Assembly (NCBI GenBank): GCA_028023455.1
Contig: JAQFVV010000012.1
Coordinates: 3,750,023-3,814,022, forward strand
Source of the DNA: Epiperipatus broadwayi
Taxonomy: Eukaryota > Onychophora > Udeonychophora > Euonychophora > Peripatidae
DNA: 64,000 bases
Reading direction: 5' to 3'
Shown here: piece by piece, positions 24,490 to 35,365 of the stretch
Layout: each line of letters begins with the position of its first letter
Position numbering within the stretch: position 1 is the stretch's first letter
The notes under the pieces: generated by a model
Database searches by the model: none
The model's input: only the letters and a program-made list of their open reading frames with translations
Told to the model about the DNA's origin: nothing
Made by a program: the position numbers and the translations under genes

Positions 24490-25111
24490 CCTTAATAATA
24501 AAAAAAAGTGAAAACTAATAAAAAAAAAAGTAGTTTGTATAATAGATAATAGAGGAAGCAGTATATAAATATAAAAAAGAAAAAGGAAGTAGGAAGGATG
24601 ATGAGATAAAGAAAATGATGGAGGAAAGAGAGAAAATATAGAGAATAAGGTAAGAAATTAAAAAAATTAAAATACATATAAAAATAATTCAAAATTTTTT
24701 TTTTATAAAAATTAAGTAAATGAAAGAAGCAGGAATAAAAATGGATAAAAAAGACTTAAGGAGTTGAATAATATAATAATAAAAAAAGATAATATGTAGA
24801 AATAAGTGAAATGAAAAATAAGGTTAAATATATGAAAATAGTAATATAAGAATGATTTCATAAATATTACATTGAATTTCTAAAATTATGGCAAATGTAA
24901 AAGGTGAATAAATATAAATATGATAATAATTAAGAATAAAAATAAATAAGAAAAATAAAGGATAAAATAGAATTAAAAAGTTAAAAGTTATAGAATAGTA
25001 AGTTTAATGAATAAAGTGATGTTAATAATTAAGTTGATAAAATTCTAAGATTATAATAGATATATGTATGAAATATGGGTAGTATTGATATAATGTTTAA
25101 ATTTTGTAGAT
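24490..25111 (+). repeat. Purine-rich leader of a decayed PLE
   Basis: A/G-rich plus strand without coding potential, ending in AAATTTTGTAGATCTGACAAA and a hammerhead-like motif. It matches, in reverse complement, the layout at 5285-6017. Confidence 0.5.
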
Positions 25112-25141
25112 CTGACAAAGACTGCTAGGAACAGTTGAAAC
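25112..25141 (+). ncRNA. Degenerate hammerhead-like motif
   Basis: CTGACAA (25112-25118), a stem-loop ACTG-CTAGGAA-CAGT, then GAAAC (25137-25141). It is the diverged sister of the motif at 5243-5280. The second box base G is changed to A and no helix III or cleavage site is evident, so it should be inactive. Confidence 0.45.
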
Positions 25142-26640
25142 TGTAAAGAATAAATAAATATTTTTTGGTTTAAAATGTAAGAAAGAGTGAAATGTTTTTA
25201 TTATATATTAGAGGATTCCATATATTTTACTTATAATAGTAATTTTTATAAGATTTAGGAAAGGTAGATAATAGGATATGTTATTTCTCTGTTAATTTGG
25301 TTATTTTATATCAATTAATTAGTAGAAAAAATATTAATTATGGTTGTGTATCTTTACATTTTTGTTTATTAGATAAATAAATGGTTGATTGTTTGTATTT
25401 AAAATTGATAAATTAAAAAAATTGTTAAATAAATTTAATAATTGTGATCAATTTGTAAAATATATTTTAAAAAGAGGGGATTAGAACTTTAATAAATTAA
25501 AAGTTTTCCATTTATTAGTGATAAGAGATCCAAATAATAATTGTTTAGTATGTACTCACGATGTTAAAAGTAAGATTTTAAGCCTAATAACAATTAATCT
25601 GTCTTCTATAAAATAATTGATATAAGACATTATTGCTAAAGAAATCAGAGATTAAATAATTTTAATGTGTTCTTTTTTTTTCAAAAAGTAAAATTTTTAA
25701 AGATTATTTAAGTGGTGAATATTCTAATAAATTCATAAAGAATATTTATTTAACAGCAAGTATAATTCTGTTATTAATTTTAAAAATGTAATTATAAATT
25801 TATTAAACGCTCACTATTATTTCAGTAATAGTTTTAATAAGGCTGTAAACCTTAGCAATGAGCGTCTGAAAAAATCGTCACTAGGGACCTCTGTAGGTCT
25901 TTAAAACACATGCTTACGCTATGAAGAAAAGAAATCTCTTTTCTTCATAGCGTAAGCATGTGTTTTAAAGACCTACAGAGGTCCCTAGTGACGATTTTTT
26001 CAGACGCTCATTGCTAAGGTTTACAGCCTTATTAAAACTATTAATTTATCTCTTTTCTTCATAGCGTAAGCATGTGTTTTAAAGACCTACAGAGGTCCCT
26101 AGTGACGATTTTTTCAGACGCTCATTGCTAAGGTTTACAGCCTTATTAAAACTATTAATTTTAAAAATGGAAAGGTTAAAGAAAAATATTTTATTTCTTT
26201 GTGTTTTAATACCTGTTCTTATAAAATGTAAAAAAGAATGATAAATTTGTTTGGTAATATGAAAATCCCTTGGAATTGGGGCATTAGTTTGAATAATTTA
26301 TTAAATAATACAAAGGAGATTTTGGTAGGAATGCTCTTCCTAGAAAAGTATATGTAGGTCAAAGTAGTTTGAGCTTAAATAAAAAAAATAAAAGTTCATA
26401 AAAGTAGAGTTAAACATAAATACTTTAATTTTGCATTATATATCCATGAAAGAGAGATAGGCCATAATATTATGTTTGATGAGGCTAAGATTGTCTTCTC
26501 TAAAGAAAGTGAAATAATAAAATAAAAAAAATAATCGTTACTATTAAAAAGTTATTATTCTGAAACAATTAACATATGTAATAATTTTTTTAATATTAAA
26601 AATATGTGGTCTGTAATTGTGAAGTGTGAGAAATATAATT
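25142..26640 (+). pseudogene. Decayed Penelope-like element with GIY-YIG trace
   Basis: Between 26330 and 26450 the plus strand carries VYVGQSSLSL and a VELNI-like trace. This corresponds to the FYVGQSKFSL and RVKH blocks of the GIY-YIG domain in the PLE at 60.98-61.3 kb. Upstream (25350-25790) are A/T-rich broken frames such as FFKDYLSGEYSNKF, reminiscent of PLE linker sequence but not assignable with confidence. The element is interrupted by the palindrome at 25827-26163. No frame is intact. Confidence 0.65.
25827..26163. repeat. Perfect palindrome plus tandem third arm (~105-113 bp)
   Basis: A ~105-bp arm from AATAGTTTTAATAAGGCTG (25827) to GCTATGAAGAAAAG meets its reverse complement at a centre near 25932 and ends near 26041. 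The right arm is then repeated in direct orientation at about 26048-26163. Copies are essentially identical. Sequence within (CATGTGTTTTAAAGACCTAC, ACGATTTTTTCAGACGCTC) is visibly less AT-rich than the neighbours. It lies inside a decayed PLE, so it is younger than that element or was gene-converted. Confidence 0.9.
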
Positions 26641-26914
26641 ATATATATTTTTGATGAGTTTTGTATTCTTATGCACTTGAGAAATCTGCTTTGGCAAGGA
26701 AACCATTGGTTGTGTTAAAGAAATTTTTAAATTTTGGCTAGTCTTGTTTAACTTTGATCATTAGATAATTGAACTGTATTATCAATTAATTAATTTATTA
26801 ATTTATTGTTAAAAGAAGGTTGTCTTGACAACAGTTTGAAATTGTTGATTGTTATTGATATTGGGATTGTCTAAATGCTGACTGGTTTTTAATGATTATA
26901 TATACATAATGAGC
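26641..26914. other. AT-rich non-coding DNA
   Basis: Nothing recognisable. Confidence 0.45.
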
Positions 26915-26942
26915 TTGCCAATAGCTCTTAACAAACTTTTCA

Positions 26943-27003
26943 TAACATCCCTATCCTCAGACCAGTTTCTAGATGTGGCTGTTGTCAGTGAGGTGCTAGG
27001 ATA
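26943..27003 (-). ncRNA. Hammerhead ribozyme-like motif, left arm
   Basis: Minus strand: helix I strand ATCCTAGCACCTCA, then CTGACAA (26988-26982), CAGCCACATCTA, GAAAC (26969-26965), TG, GTC ending at 26960, then TGAGGATAGGGAT. CCTCA pairs with TGAGG, and CCTA with TAGG across a small internal loop. AC/GT makes a minimal helix III before a GUC cleavage site. Helix II is weak and the second box reads CTGACAA instead of CTGANGA, which should abolish catalysis. This type of short-helix-III hammerhead is known from Penelope-like elements. Confidence 0.65.
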
Positions 27004-27108
27004 TTCCAGCATTAGATTTAAAATACCAGGTTTTATATTTTCTACTTAATAGTTAAACATTGTATAAAGTGCTGGGCTTGACTTGGTATTTTAAATATAA
27101 TTCTGGAA

Positions 27109-27165
27109 TATACTAGTTACTCACTGATGACAGTCAGAGCTAGAAACCAATCTGAGGATAGGGAT
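27109..27165 (+). ncRNA. Hammerhead ribozyme-like motif, right arm
   Basis: Plus strand: ACTCA, CTGATGA (27124-27130, perfect box), CAGTCAGAGCTA, GAAAC (27143-27147), CA, ATC (27150-27152), TGAGGATAGGG. CTCA pairs with TGAG in helix I. The box is better than in the left arm, but the helix III G is now A (ATC instead of GTC) and helix II is weak. Activity is doubtful. Confidence 0.6.
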
Positions 27166-27189
27166 ATTCAGAAAAGTTTGTTAAGAGCT

Positions 27190-27985
27190 ATTGTCAAACT
27201 CACTCCACTCACAACTTTGACACTATCCACCTCAGATAAATAGAATAATGATTGTTACTAATCATTTTTTAAACTAGAGATTATATCTAGCACAGATATA
27301 AACTTTAAACTTCAGTTAAAGATTAATATATCTGATTTTTTAATTTTAAACATAACCACACATGGAGTTATTCATCTTTCTCAATTACTATAGATAAATA
27401 CTCTTCATATTATAAAGATATATATGAGAGATAGTGACTGGGCCAACTGATGAGTGCTGGTTCAGCATGAAATGCATCTTGGGCGGTCATTTGTCTTTTA
27501 ATGTATCTTTATTTATATGAATTTAAAAAGAATGGAGAAGTATAGAGGTTGTTTAATATATCTATAAAGATATTACTAATGGAAATAAGAAAGGTGAATA
27601 ACTCAATATGTGTGTATGTTTAAAATTAAAAAAATCAGATATATTAATCTTTAACTAAGGTTTAAAGTTTATATCTGTGCTAGAGATAATCTCTAGTTTA
27701 GAAAATGATTAGTAATAATCATTATTGTATTTATCAAAAATGAATGGTGTCAAAGTTATGAGTGGAGGGAGTTTGACAATAATAAATAAAAATATAATAA
27801 TTTACTATAGATAAATACTCTTCATATAATAGAGATATATATGAGGGATAGTGACCTGGAACAATTGATGAGTGCTAGTTCAGCATGAAATGCATCTTGG
27901 GGATCATTTGTTTTGTTATTGTATTTTTATATGAATTTAAAAACAATGGGGAAGCATAGAGATTGTTTAATATATCTATAAAATT
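27190..27985. repeat. Second fold-back interleaved with two family A fragments
   Basis: An arm at about 27190-27385 (CAAACTCACTCCACTC ... AACATAACCACACATGGAG) is reverse-complemented at about 27592-27782. Between the arms (27395-27560) and again after the right arm (27800-27985) lie two direct copies of a fragment with GAGATATATATGAG(A/G)GATAGTGAC and AACTGATGAGTGCT, the middle of family A. The order is arm, fragment, inverted arm, fragment, consistent with a duplicated and inverted two-part unit. Confidence 0.8.
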
Positions 27986-28499
27986 TATTTACTAATGTCC
28001 ACTTTTTAATTATGCTAACTTTTTGTTAAGGTTGTTTTTGCTATTAAAACATCTTAAACTTTCATTTAATCTTCAAAAAAATATTTATACTATATATAAG
28101 TAATTTCAATAGTCATTGTGTTTTTATGTAATGTTTTGATAGTTTATTTATATAATTAAGATTTTCTAATTATTCAGGAAATGAGCTAAATGTCCTATTG
28201 TAAGACAAACGTCTTTCTACTGTTTCTTTATAATGATGAAATACTATAAAAGAGATTATACTTTGTCAGGTAATCTGTTTATTGATAAGATTTTGTTTTA
28301 TCTAAGAATAATGATACTGAATGAGAATATGAACGGATGATTGAGTTGGCTTCCTGGAAAAAAAAGACTACATTTATTTGGAAAATTCTAAGCTTCAGAT
28401 TTAAAGTACAATTCATAAGTATGATTGGTTGACACTCTATTTACTACATCACAGGTTTTTAATCAAATATTTGCATAATTTTTATTTGTTTTATCTCAA

Positions 28500-28830
28500 A
28501 TATAGGGGATTTAAACTCAGACTTTCAAGTACCCATCAAGTATCCACACTATCTCATACGATTGATACACATGACCACACACATGTAGAAGAGATAAATA
28601 ATCACCAATATATGTATTTCATGCTAAACAAGCACTCATCACTTGGTCCAGATTATCATCACACACACATATATATATATACATACATATATATATAATC
28701 AGTGTCTTATATTAAAATAGAAAATCTTGACAGGCTTCAATCTACTCCAACTCTTCAGCCATCCATACCATTAACAAACTGATGATGAAAAGCCCCAATC
28801 CCAGTGGATTGTTAGCATGTGTATTTTGCT
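28500..28830 (-). repeat. Family A interspersed repeat, reverse copy
   Basis: Plus-strand landmarks in reverse-complement order: AGGGGATTTAAACTCAGACT (28504), AGATAAATAATCACCAATA (28590), TTTCATGCTAAAC (28617), CTTGGTCCAGATTATCATC (28641), GGCTTCAATCTACTCCAACT (28734), AACTGATGATGAAAAGC (28778). A TA/CA microsatellite interrupts it at 28662-28697. Confidence 0.85.
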
Positions 28831-28919
28831 AACAAATTCTAAAAAACAGACCCATTTCATTCTATTAGGTGAATTTTTAAGTGTTTTTTTTGTTTTTTAT
28901 TTATTATTATTTATATGTA

Positions 28920-30795
28920 ATGTAGAAAGATAGCTGGTAGAAGAAAGTCACAACTGACTAATAAAATTTCTACTGAGACTAGAGAATTAATGAAGAAAAG
29001 AAGGAATATGAAGATTTATAAAAATGATGTATTAAAAAGGATTGAATATCTTGGATTTTGTAAAATGGTAAGAAAAAGAGTTGATAATGATAAATAAAAA
29101 AATATAATCGTGAACTAGCAAGGAAGGCTGTAGAAGAGAAGAAAAGTCTCAAGAATATAAAACATTTTGGTATTGGTAGGAAACATATATCTGCAATAAA
29201 AAAAAAAAGATGGAACTATTACTAAAAAGAGAGATGACATCATGAAATGGGTAGAACAGTTCTATCAATAATTTATAGCAATAAAGAACAAGTACCTCCT
29301 ACATCTATTATATTTTCTGAATTGCCAATTTTAAATGAAGAAGTGAGACATGCAATTAAATATATGAAGAAAGGAAAGACTCCAGGTAATGATGGAAGTA
29401 TAATCAATATATTAAAAAAAAACAGCTGAAGAAATAGGAAAAATTTTGGCAAAGTTATATATCAAATGATAAAGATGTACCAAATGATTGGAAGAATGCA
29501 GTATTAATATTAATATCAATATTTTAAAAAGATGATAAAGAAGATATTAGAAATTACAGACCTATCAGCCATCATCAGTTTTATACAAAATTTTTACCAA
29601 GATAATTACAACTCATCTACAGAAAATAGTGAATTTCAACCAACCAAGAGAACAAGCTGGATTTAAAAGTGGTTTTAGTACAGTAGATCATATCCAAGTA
29701 TTGACAGAAGTTATAGAAAGGAACAATGAATATGAGTTGCTATTATGCTTTGGGTTTGTAGATTATAAAAAGTCATTCGATTCTATAAATATTTCTTCAG
29801 TAATTAAAGCATTGGATCATCAAGGTATAGACCCAGGATAGCAACACTTAGATTATATAATGATATTAGGAAGATTAACATTGAGAAAGATGTAAGACAA
29901 GGTGACTCCATATCTCCAAAACTTTTTACAGCAGTGCTGCAATAAGTATTTTGTGGAATAAAATGGGAAAATAAAGGAGTATAAGTAAATGGAGATTATT
30001 TAAGTCATTTGGATTTTGCAGAAGATGTAGTTGTTTTTTGCAAACAATGCTTTAGCCCTTCAGAAAATGTTGCAGGAGTTATCAAATGAAAGTAAGAAAG
30101 TAGGACCAAAGATAAATGTTAACAAGACTAAAATAATGTTTAATGGATTTTCTCAAAAGTTGAAAATAAAGATTGATTATGATAAGTTAGAAGATGTTAA
30201 CAACTACAAATATCTTGGTCAGATTATTACTACAGATGGAAACATAATGGATGAAATTAATCATAGAATTAAACTTGGTTGGAATGGTTTTTTAGAAATA
30301 ACTTAATACTAAAAGGAAATATGCCTACGTATTTGGACAGGAAGGTTTTTAATAAATATATTTTACCAGTTCTTACTTATAGATCTGAAACTTGAACACT
30401 TAATAGAAGAGCAATTGAGAGACTTTAGACCACTCAAAAATATGGAAAGATGCATGGTAGGAGTAACAACAAGAGATCGAAAATGTAATATATGGGTAAG
30501 AGAACAAATAGGTATTATTGATATTGTTGAAAGAATTAAAAGACTGAAGTGGAGTTGGGCTGGACATATTGCTAGAAGAGATGATAATAGATAGACAATT
30601 GAAATCTTAAACTGCTTTTCAAAAGATTTTAAAAGACCCAGAAAAAAACCACACGTGAGATGGATGAATGAAATAAGAAAGTGTGCAGGAGTGATTTGGA
30701 GAAGAAATCTAGAGGTTGGAGAAGATGGACTGAAGTTAGAGGGACCTTCATCCTGCAGTGGATTGATAAAGATTGACAATGATGATGATGATATG
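28920..30795 (+). pseudogene. RTE/BovB-type LINE copy, RT region and 3' end
   Basis: Best RTE copy in the window. Broken frames give, in order, EYLGFCKMVRKRV (~29043), an INDGSIINILKK-like RT N-terminal block (29390-29420), motif A region LLCFGFVDYKKSFDSINISS (29732-29797) and an RQGDSISPKLF-like motif B (~29895-29930). The YADD-like motif is decayed to FANNALALQ (30035). KINVNKTKIMFNGFSQKLK (30109) and NNYKYLGQIITTDGNIMDEI (30200) follow, then a C-terminal GHIARRDD block (~30560). It ends with a (GAT)n tail near 30778-30793. Many stops, and the endonuclease is missing: 5'-truncated. Confidence 0.85.
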
Positions 30796-31614
30796 TAATG
30801 TAGAATAATTATAAAAATATTTCTAAATAAATTATAAGCTATATAGTAAAATCGATATATATATATATTAATGTCATACAAAAAAATATAATCTTAATTA
30901 CAAGAATAATTTAAAACATCAATAGTAAACAAAGACCTGCAAGCAATTTTATTTCTTTCACTATTTAAGCCTTTTTTAAAAAAGTAAAAATTTTAATTAA
31001 GTATTATGCAAAAACAGAAAAAGATAAAATGCTAATTAGTTGACATTTTAAATGCTTTACTTAATCTTTTATTAGTATATTTAATTATCTCTTTTATTAT
31101 TATTATTATTATTTATTATTATGTTGATGATAACCAAATCTTTTAAAATTATTTTTTAAATAGAAATCCAGACCATGACTTTGCCTGAAAGATATATTTA
31201 TAAAATAATAACTGCATTAACCTAAATAAAAACACCTCAAAGATAATCATTAAAAAGAATATTGAAAACCCATAGAATAAGTAAACAAAAAAAAAGGCAA
31301 TAGTTTTTGAGCTAAAGCCATTATTAATAGGATTGCTTTGTACCAAATTAAAGAAAAGCAATATAAAAATGAATGTTTTAATTAATAATGCTATTTCCCT
31401 TCATTCTAATAAAAGTGAGGAAAAAAGATGTATGAATGTTTGTAATATAGCTGGAAGTATTAAGATGCTAGAATTAGTGGCATGCTAATAATTCGCTTTA
31501 GAATCTAATTGTTTATTTATTTCAATCTGTTTATAGGCAAAAGGCTGCTTTAGTCTATTTTAAAATAGCAGCAATTTTTTTCTGCATCAATGTTGTCTTT
31601 GCTATAAGTTCTAA
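30796..31614. other. AT-rich non-coding DNA
   Basis: No supported gene. A short (ATT)n run lies at 31093-31125. Confidence 0.5.
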
Positions 31615-31945
31615 TAATCAATATATGCTAGGAGATTGTGCATTGTAATCCCTAACCAGTGTCTTCCCATCCATTATTTTCAGACTAGTTTTTAATTTAT
31701 GGATTTTACCAATAAGAAGTCTTTAATGTAAGAGAATCACAAATAGTTCCTTACATTCAATGCACCACCACAATAACCCATTGTTTACTATTTTGGTTAA
31801 CTATAATGCATCAGCCCAAATGGAAGAGATAATAATATTTTTATCCAAGATAATTCAGGTTCTATAGTCATACAGAGCTGTATCCAGTTTAGTAGCTATA
31901 TATTTTGGGATTTTTGCTTTTTTAATAACCTGAGACAGTATTATC
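31615..31945 (+). repeat. Repeat family B, copy 1
   Basis: Shares ordered blocks with 32085-32345: GTGCATTGTAATCCCTAA / GTGTATTATAATCCCTAA, CAGACTAGT(T/A)T(T/C)TA followed by TTATGGATTT, a (A/C)GTCATACAGA-type block, and a TTTTTTAATAAC end. Divergence is substantial. Family not recognised. Confidence 0.65.
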
Positions 31946-32084
31946 TTTACGTTAGTATTAGCATTAAATTGTTAAAACATTAGATAATCACTTTTTTATG
32001 TCTACACAAGCTGTTAAAACAATAGTAAAATTCACCACAACATAGTCTCACTTACTGCAAACTCTAGTAAACAACAGATACTAG

Positions 32085-32345
32085 AGGACTGTGTATTATA
32101 ATCCCTAAAGAATGACATTCTCATCCAATATTCCCAGACTAGTATCTAGATTATGGATTTCATAACAGAGAAATATTGGCTGTTGGAGCACTGCATCTGA
32201 ATCTTTGAATACAATTTGTTTAATTATAAAGCTATCAGACCAAACTGAAAACACAATAATGTTTTTAGTCCGAGTTAATTCACTTTTATAATCATACAGA
32301 TCTGAATCAAGTTCAATATGTTTTTGGTTTTTTTAATAACTAGGT
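32085..32345 (+). repeat. Repeat family B, copy 2 (direct)
   Basis: Direct, diverged repeat of 31615-31945, offset about 465 bp, with the same block order and several small deletions. Confidence 0.65.
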
Positions 32346-32394
32346 TCATCATTATTATTTGGTCTTATAATTAACCAAAAATTTCAAATAATGG

Positions 32395-32560
32395 TGCTGA
32401 TGGGATCCATTGCATATAAAGATCCAAGTGTGCAACTTCCAGATCCAAAATTATTCACTGATAAAAGGTGTAATCTGAAAACTAATCTGGAGATATTGGT
32501 TGAAAAGGCACTGGATAGGGATTCTAATGCATAATCTTCTTATTGACTAGAGATTGCAAT
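32395..32560 (-). repeat. Repeat family B, inverted fragment
   Basis: Reverse complement of the 5' part of family B: plus strand ATAGGGATTCTAATGCATAA (32516-32535) against TGTGCATTGTAATCCCTAA at ~31636, with AAACTAATCTGGAGATATTGG (~32478) against the downstream block. Confidence 0.6.
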
Positions 32561-33435
32561 AGGTACCACTATTATGTGGGGGAAAATGCTACTATTTTAA
32601 CAACTTATGTAAACATAAGAAAAGGTGATAATGTGATTTTTTACAGGTCATAATCTACTTTTGTTGACTTAAAGATTATTTCCATTATCTAATATTAATT
32701 TTTAAAAGGTTTTAGAAAAGTTCACCCTTTGTAAAACTATTCAAATATATTCAACTTTGTGTAATGGCACAGTAATTAAAACTGTGTTATTTCCATCTCT
32801 TTTTAAAGGTTTGAACAATGACAGTTCTAGCCTAAACATCGAATAAGGAACCTTTACATGACCTTAAATATTTATTAAAGTAAAGATCTCTTGTTCAATC
32901 CTCATGCTAATACTGTCATTAGTCAAGCCAGCAACATCTGAAAAAGAGGAAAGAATAGCATCTCTTTGTGTAATGTACTAATCTATGTCCTATTACATGA
33001 AGTTAAATATAATTGAAAAGTTTATATGAAATTTGAATTTTTCTCAAAAACATTGAACAACTAAAGCTTGATGGTGGAAATAGTCCAATCCTCAACACTT
33101 CAAATACAAAATATAATCAACTCTCATTATAAATTTATTAATAAAGATAAAAGGGTATTCTTTATTTATGTAGAATATCCACTTTTATGAAGAGAAATGA
33201 TAATTAATTATTTGAAAAGATAGCCAAAGAACAATGATTATTATGTTTTGTGAATCAAAGTAATTAACATTTCACAATGATAAAAAAAATGATTACAACT
33301 TTGACTCATTAAAAAAATGATCAATGACTTTTGATGCTTGTTTTCATTATTTTTATCAGTGACATGGTTTGATTGTCATTAAGATGATAAAATGTACTTG
33401 TTTTAATACTTTTCTAGAATAAAATAATATACATG
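32561..33435. other. AT-rich non-coding DNA
   Basis: No supported gene or named repeat. Confidence 0.5.
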
Positions 33436-33439
33436 TGGG

Positions 33440-34315
33440 TAAATATAACAGAATGATTCTATACATCCAAAACATTCTATAACAGTTTTACCAGAAATAT
33501 GTTATAAATTAAAGTGGAAAACTAAGAGAGTAAAAATAATGAAGATTATTTAATCATCTACATTTTGCAGAAGATATGAATGTTTTGAAAAATAGTGTCT
33601 CAGACTTTTAGGAAACATTGAAAAAGCTGTCAGGTGACAGTAAAAAGGTAGGGCTAAGGATAAATGCTAAAAAAGATTACAATAACATTCAGGGGTATTT
33701 TCTCAAAAGAAAAAAATATATATAATCATGAATTAAAGGATTGGATTGATACATATGGAAACATAATGGATAAAATTAATCATAGATGTAAAGTTAGATT
33801 GAGTTATTTTTGTAATAATAACTTATTATTAAAATACAACATGCTATGTGTTTTAAAATGTTATTAATATGCATATTTTACCAGTTTTTTCTTATGGAAT
33901 CTGAGATTTGAACACATAGAAGAAAGCAATAAATTTACTTCATATCATTCAAAAAAGTATAGAGATGTATGTTAGAGTAACAAGAAAAGAGTGAAATAAA
34001 ATACGTGGATGAGAGAACAAATAATTATCACTGACCTTATATGAAAGAATTAAGAAACTTAAATGATGTTGGATTGGACACTTTGCTAGAAAAGATAATA
34101 ATAAATGGATATTTGAAGTATTAAATTGAATTCCATAAGACTGTAGAAGACTTAAAAAGAGAATATTTGTCAGATGTATAGATGAAATAAGAAAGTTTGC
34201 TAATGTGCTGCAAAGAACAGATGTTAGAGATAAAAAAAAAACTGAATTAAATTTTGGAGAGATATTAATACTGCAATGGATTAATAATGTTTGGAATTGA
34301 TAATATTGATGTTTT
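33440..34315 (+). pseudogene. RTE/BovB-type LINE 3' fragment, heavily decayed
   Basis: Collinear with the last ~880 bp of the copy at 28.9-30.8 kb: TTTTGCAGAAGATATGAATG (33566) at the YADD-like region, GTAGGGCTAAGGATAAATG (33648), GGAAACATAATGGATAAAAT (33758), then the C-terminal block near 34070 and CTGCAATGGATTAATAATG near the end. The 33664-33867 open frame is only a fragment of this. Confidence 0.75.
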
Positions 34316-34384
34316 ATGTGTCTTAATTATGTAATATAGTAAATTGTGTTAAATTTCAGTTGAGTTTTCACTTTTGCTGATAAA

Positions 34385-35365
34385 AAGTATATATATAATT
34401 AATTATTAATATATAATTTTAATGCACAAATCAGCGCATAACAGCAGAGCTTCTTCAAATTAAATCACAATTTATTATAAACTTAATATAAATTATAATA
34501 CATAATAATTAGTGCCCGAGCGCTTTCAAGAGAACTTAGCTCTCATAATCATGGGCAACAAAGAGTAAGCATAACCGGGTTGCTATATGCAAATATATGC
34601 AGATACATGTAAATTAATTGAACTACATGTGTAAATCTAATTAATCCATTTCCTAGAAATTTTATAACATGCATCTTTCCTATTCATAGCTTTATCATCC
34701 ATGGCAATAAAACATGCCTCCTTAACTTTTCTCTTAACATCATTTCTTTCCCTACAAATTATTCTTGGATTGTCAGATTCACATGCATGTCCAGCTGATT
34801 TCTGATGCATTGCGAATATTGAGTTGCAAGTCGGGTCTGCTTGGGCCTTGTTGTAAGAATATCTGTGCTGGGACAATCTTGTTGAGAGAGTTGCTTTCAT
34901 TTCTCCATAGTATGATGCCATGCAATTATTTTCTGGGCATGAAATATTATAGACGGCTTGAGAAAGGTTGTTGGGTGTTACTATATTTTTTGTATTGTTG
35001 ATAATTCTATTGGTATTAGGGGGGGGTGAAAACATAGTTGAAATTCTCTATTGAATACTGAGTAAAGTTTTCTATAGGCATTTGCAATATATGGCAACAA
35101 TATTCTATTTTTCTGATGCTTAATTGCATTGTTATTTAATTTACTGTAAAATTGTCTAATTTTCCTATCGATGCTATTTTGTTTGAAACCGATATTTAAT
35201 AAATCGTTTCTATATAATATCAAATTTGCCCTTTTGTCTGCTTCAAATCTGCAAAGGTTCTCATTCCTATGTAAGAAGGACATTAATCCTGCGAATTTAT
35301 GAATAGATGGTGTGTTTGAAAGGGGGTGTATATGGCCTCTTTTTTCTATTGGTTTTATATTTTTG
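34385..35365 (-). pseudogene. Penelope-like element, 5'-truncated, minus strand
   Basis: The minus strand encodes the post-RT linker (35283-34981: SFLHRNENLCRFEADKRANL, LLNIGF) and a GIY-YIG domain (35035-34637: VYNISCPENNCMASYYGEM, then STRLSQHRYSYNK, ending RNDVKRKVKEACFIA). The two frames overlap at ~34981-35035, a single frameshift. The YIG triad is changed to YYG. The 3' non-coding part has GAGAGCTAAGTTCTCTTGAAAGCGCTCGGGC split around a decayed CTGATGA-like TGATTATGA (34552-34512), a hammerhead-like remnant. The 5' end abuts LINE endonuclease/RT sequence at ~35365. Confidence 0.9.

Larger units (their letters stand above)
26915..27205. repeat. Fold-back element carrying a hammerhead motif in each arm
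   Basis: The left arm (26915-27035) and right arm (27085-27205) are imperfect reverse complements around a ~50-bp centre. The outer ends read GCTCTTAACAAACTTTTC and its complement, and homologous outer ends occur at 55079-55222 (AACTCTTAACAAGCTTC). Each arm contains CTGA(C/T)(A/G)A, a short helix II region and GAAAC, pointing outward from the centre. The fold-back belongs to the same family as the 55-kb element. Confidence 0.85.

Noticed and set aside
30363-30881. 172-residue minus-strand frame
   Set aside because: Antisense to the C-terminal region of the RTE LINE, which is identified on the plus strand by collinear blocks.
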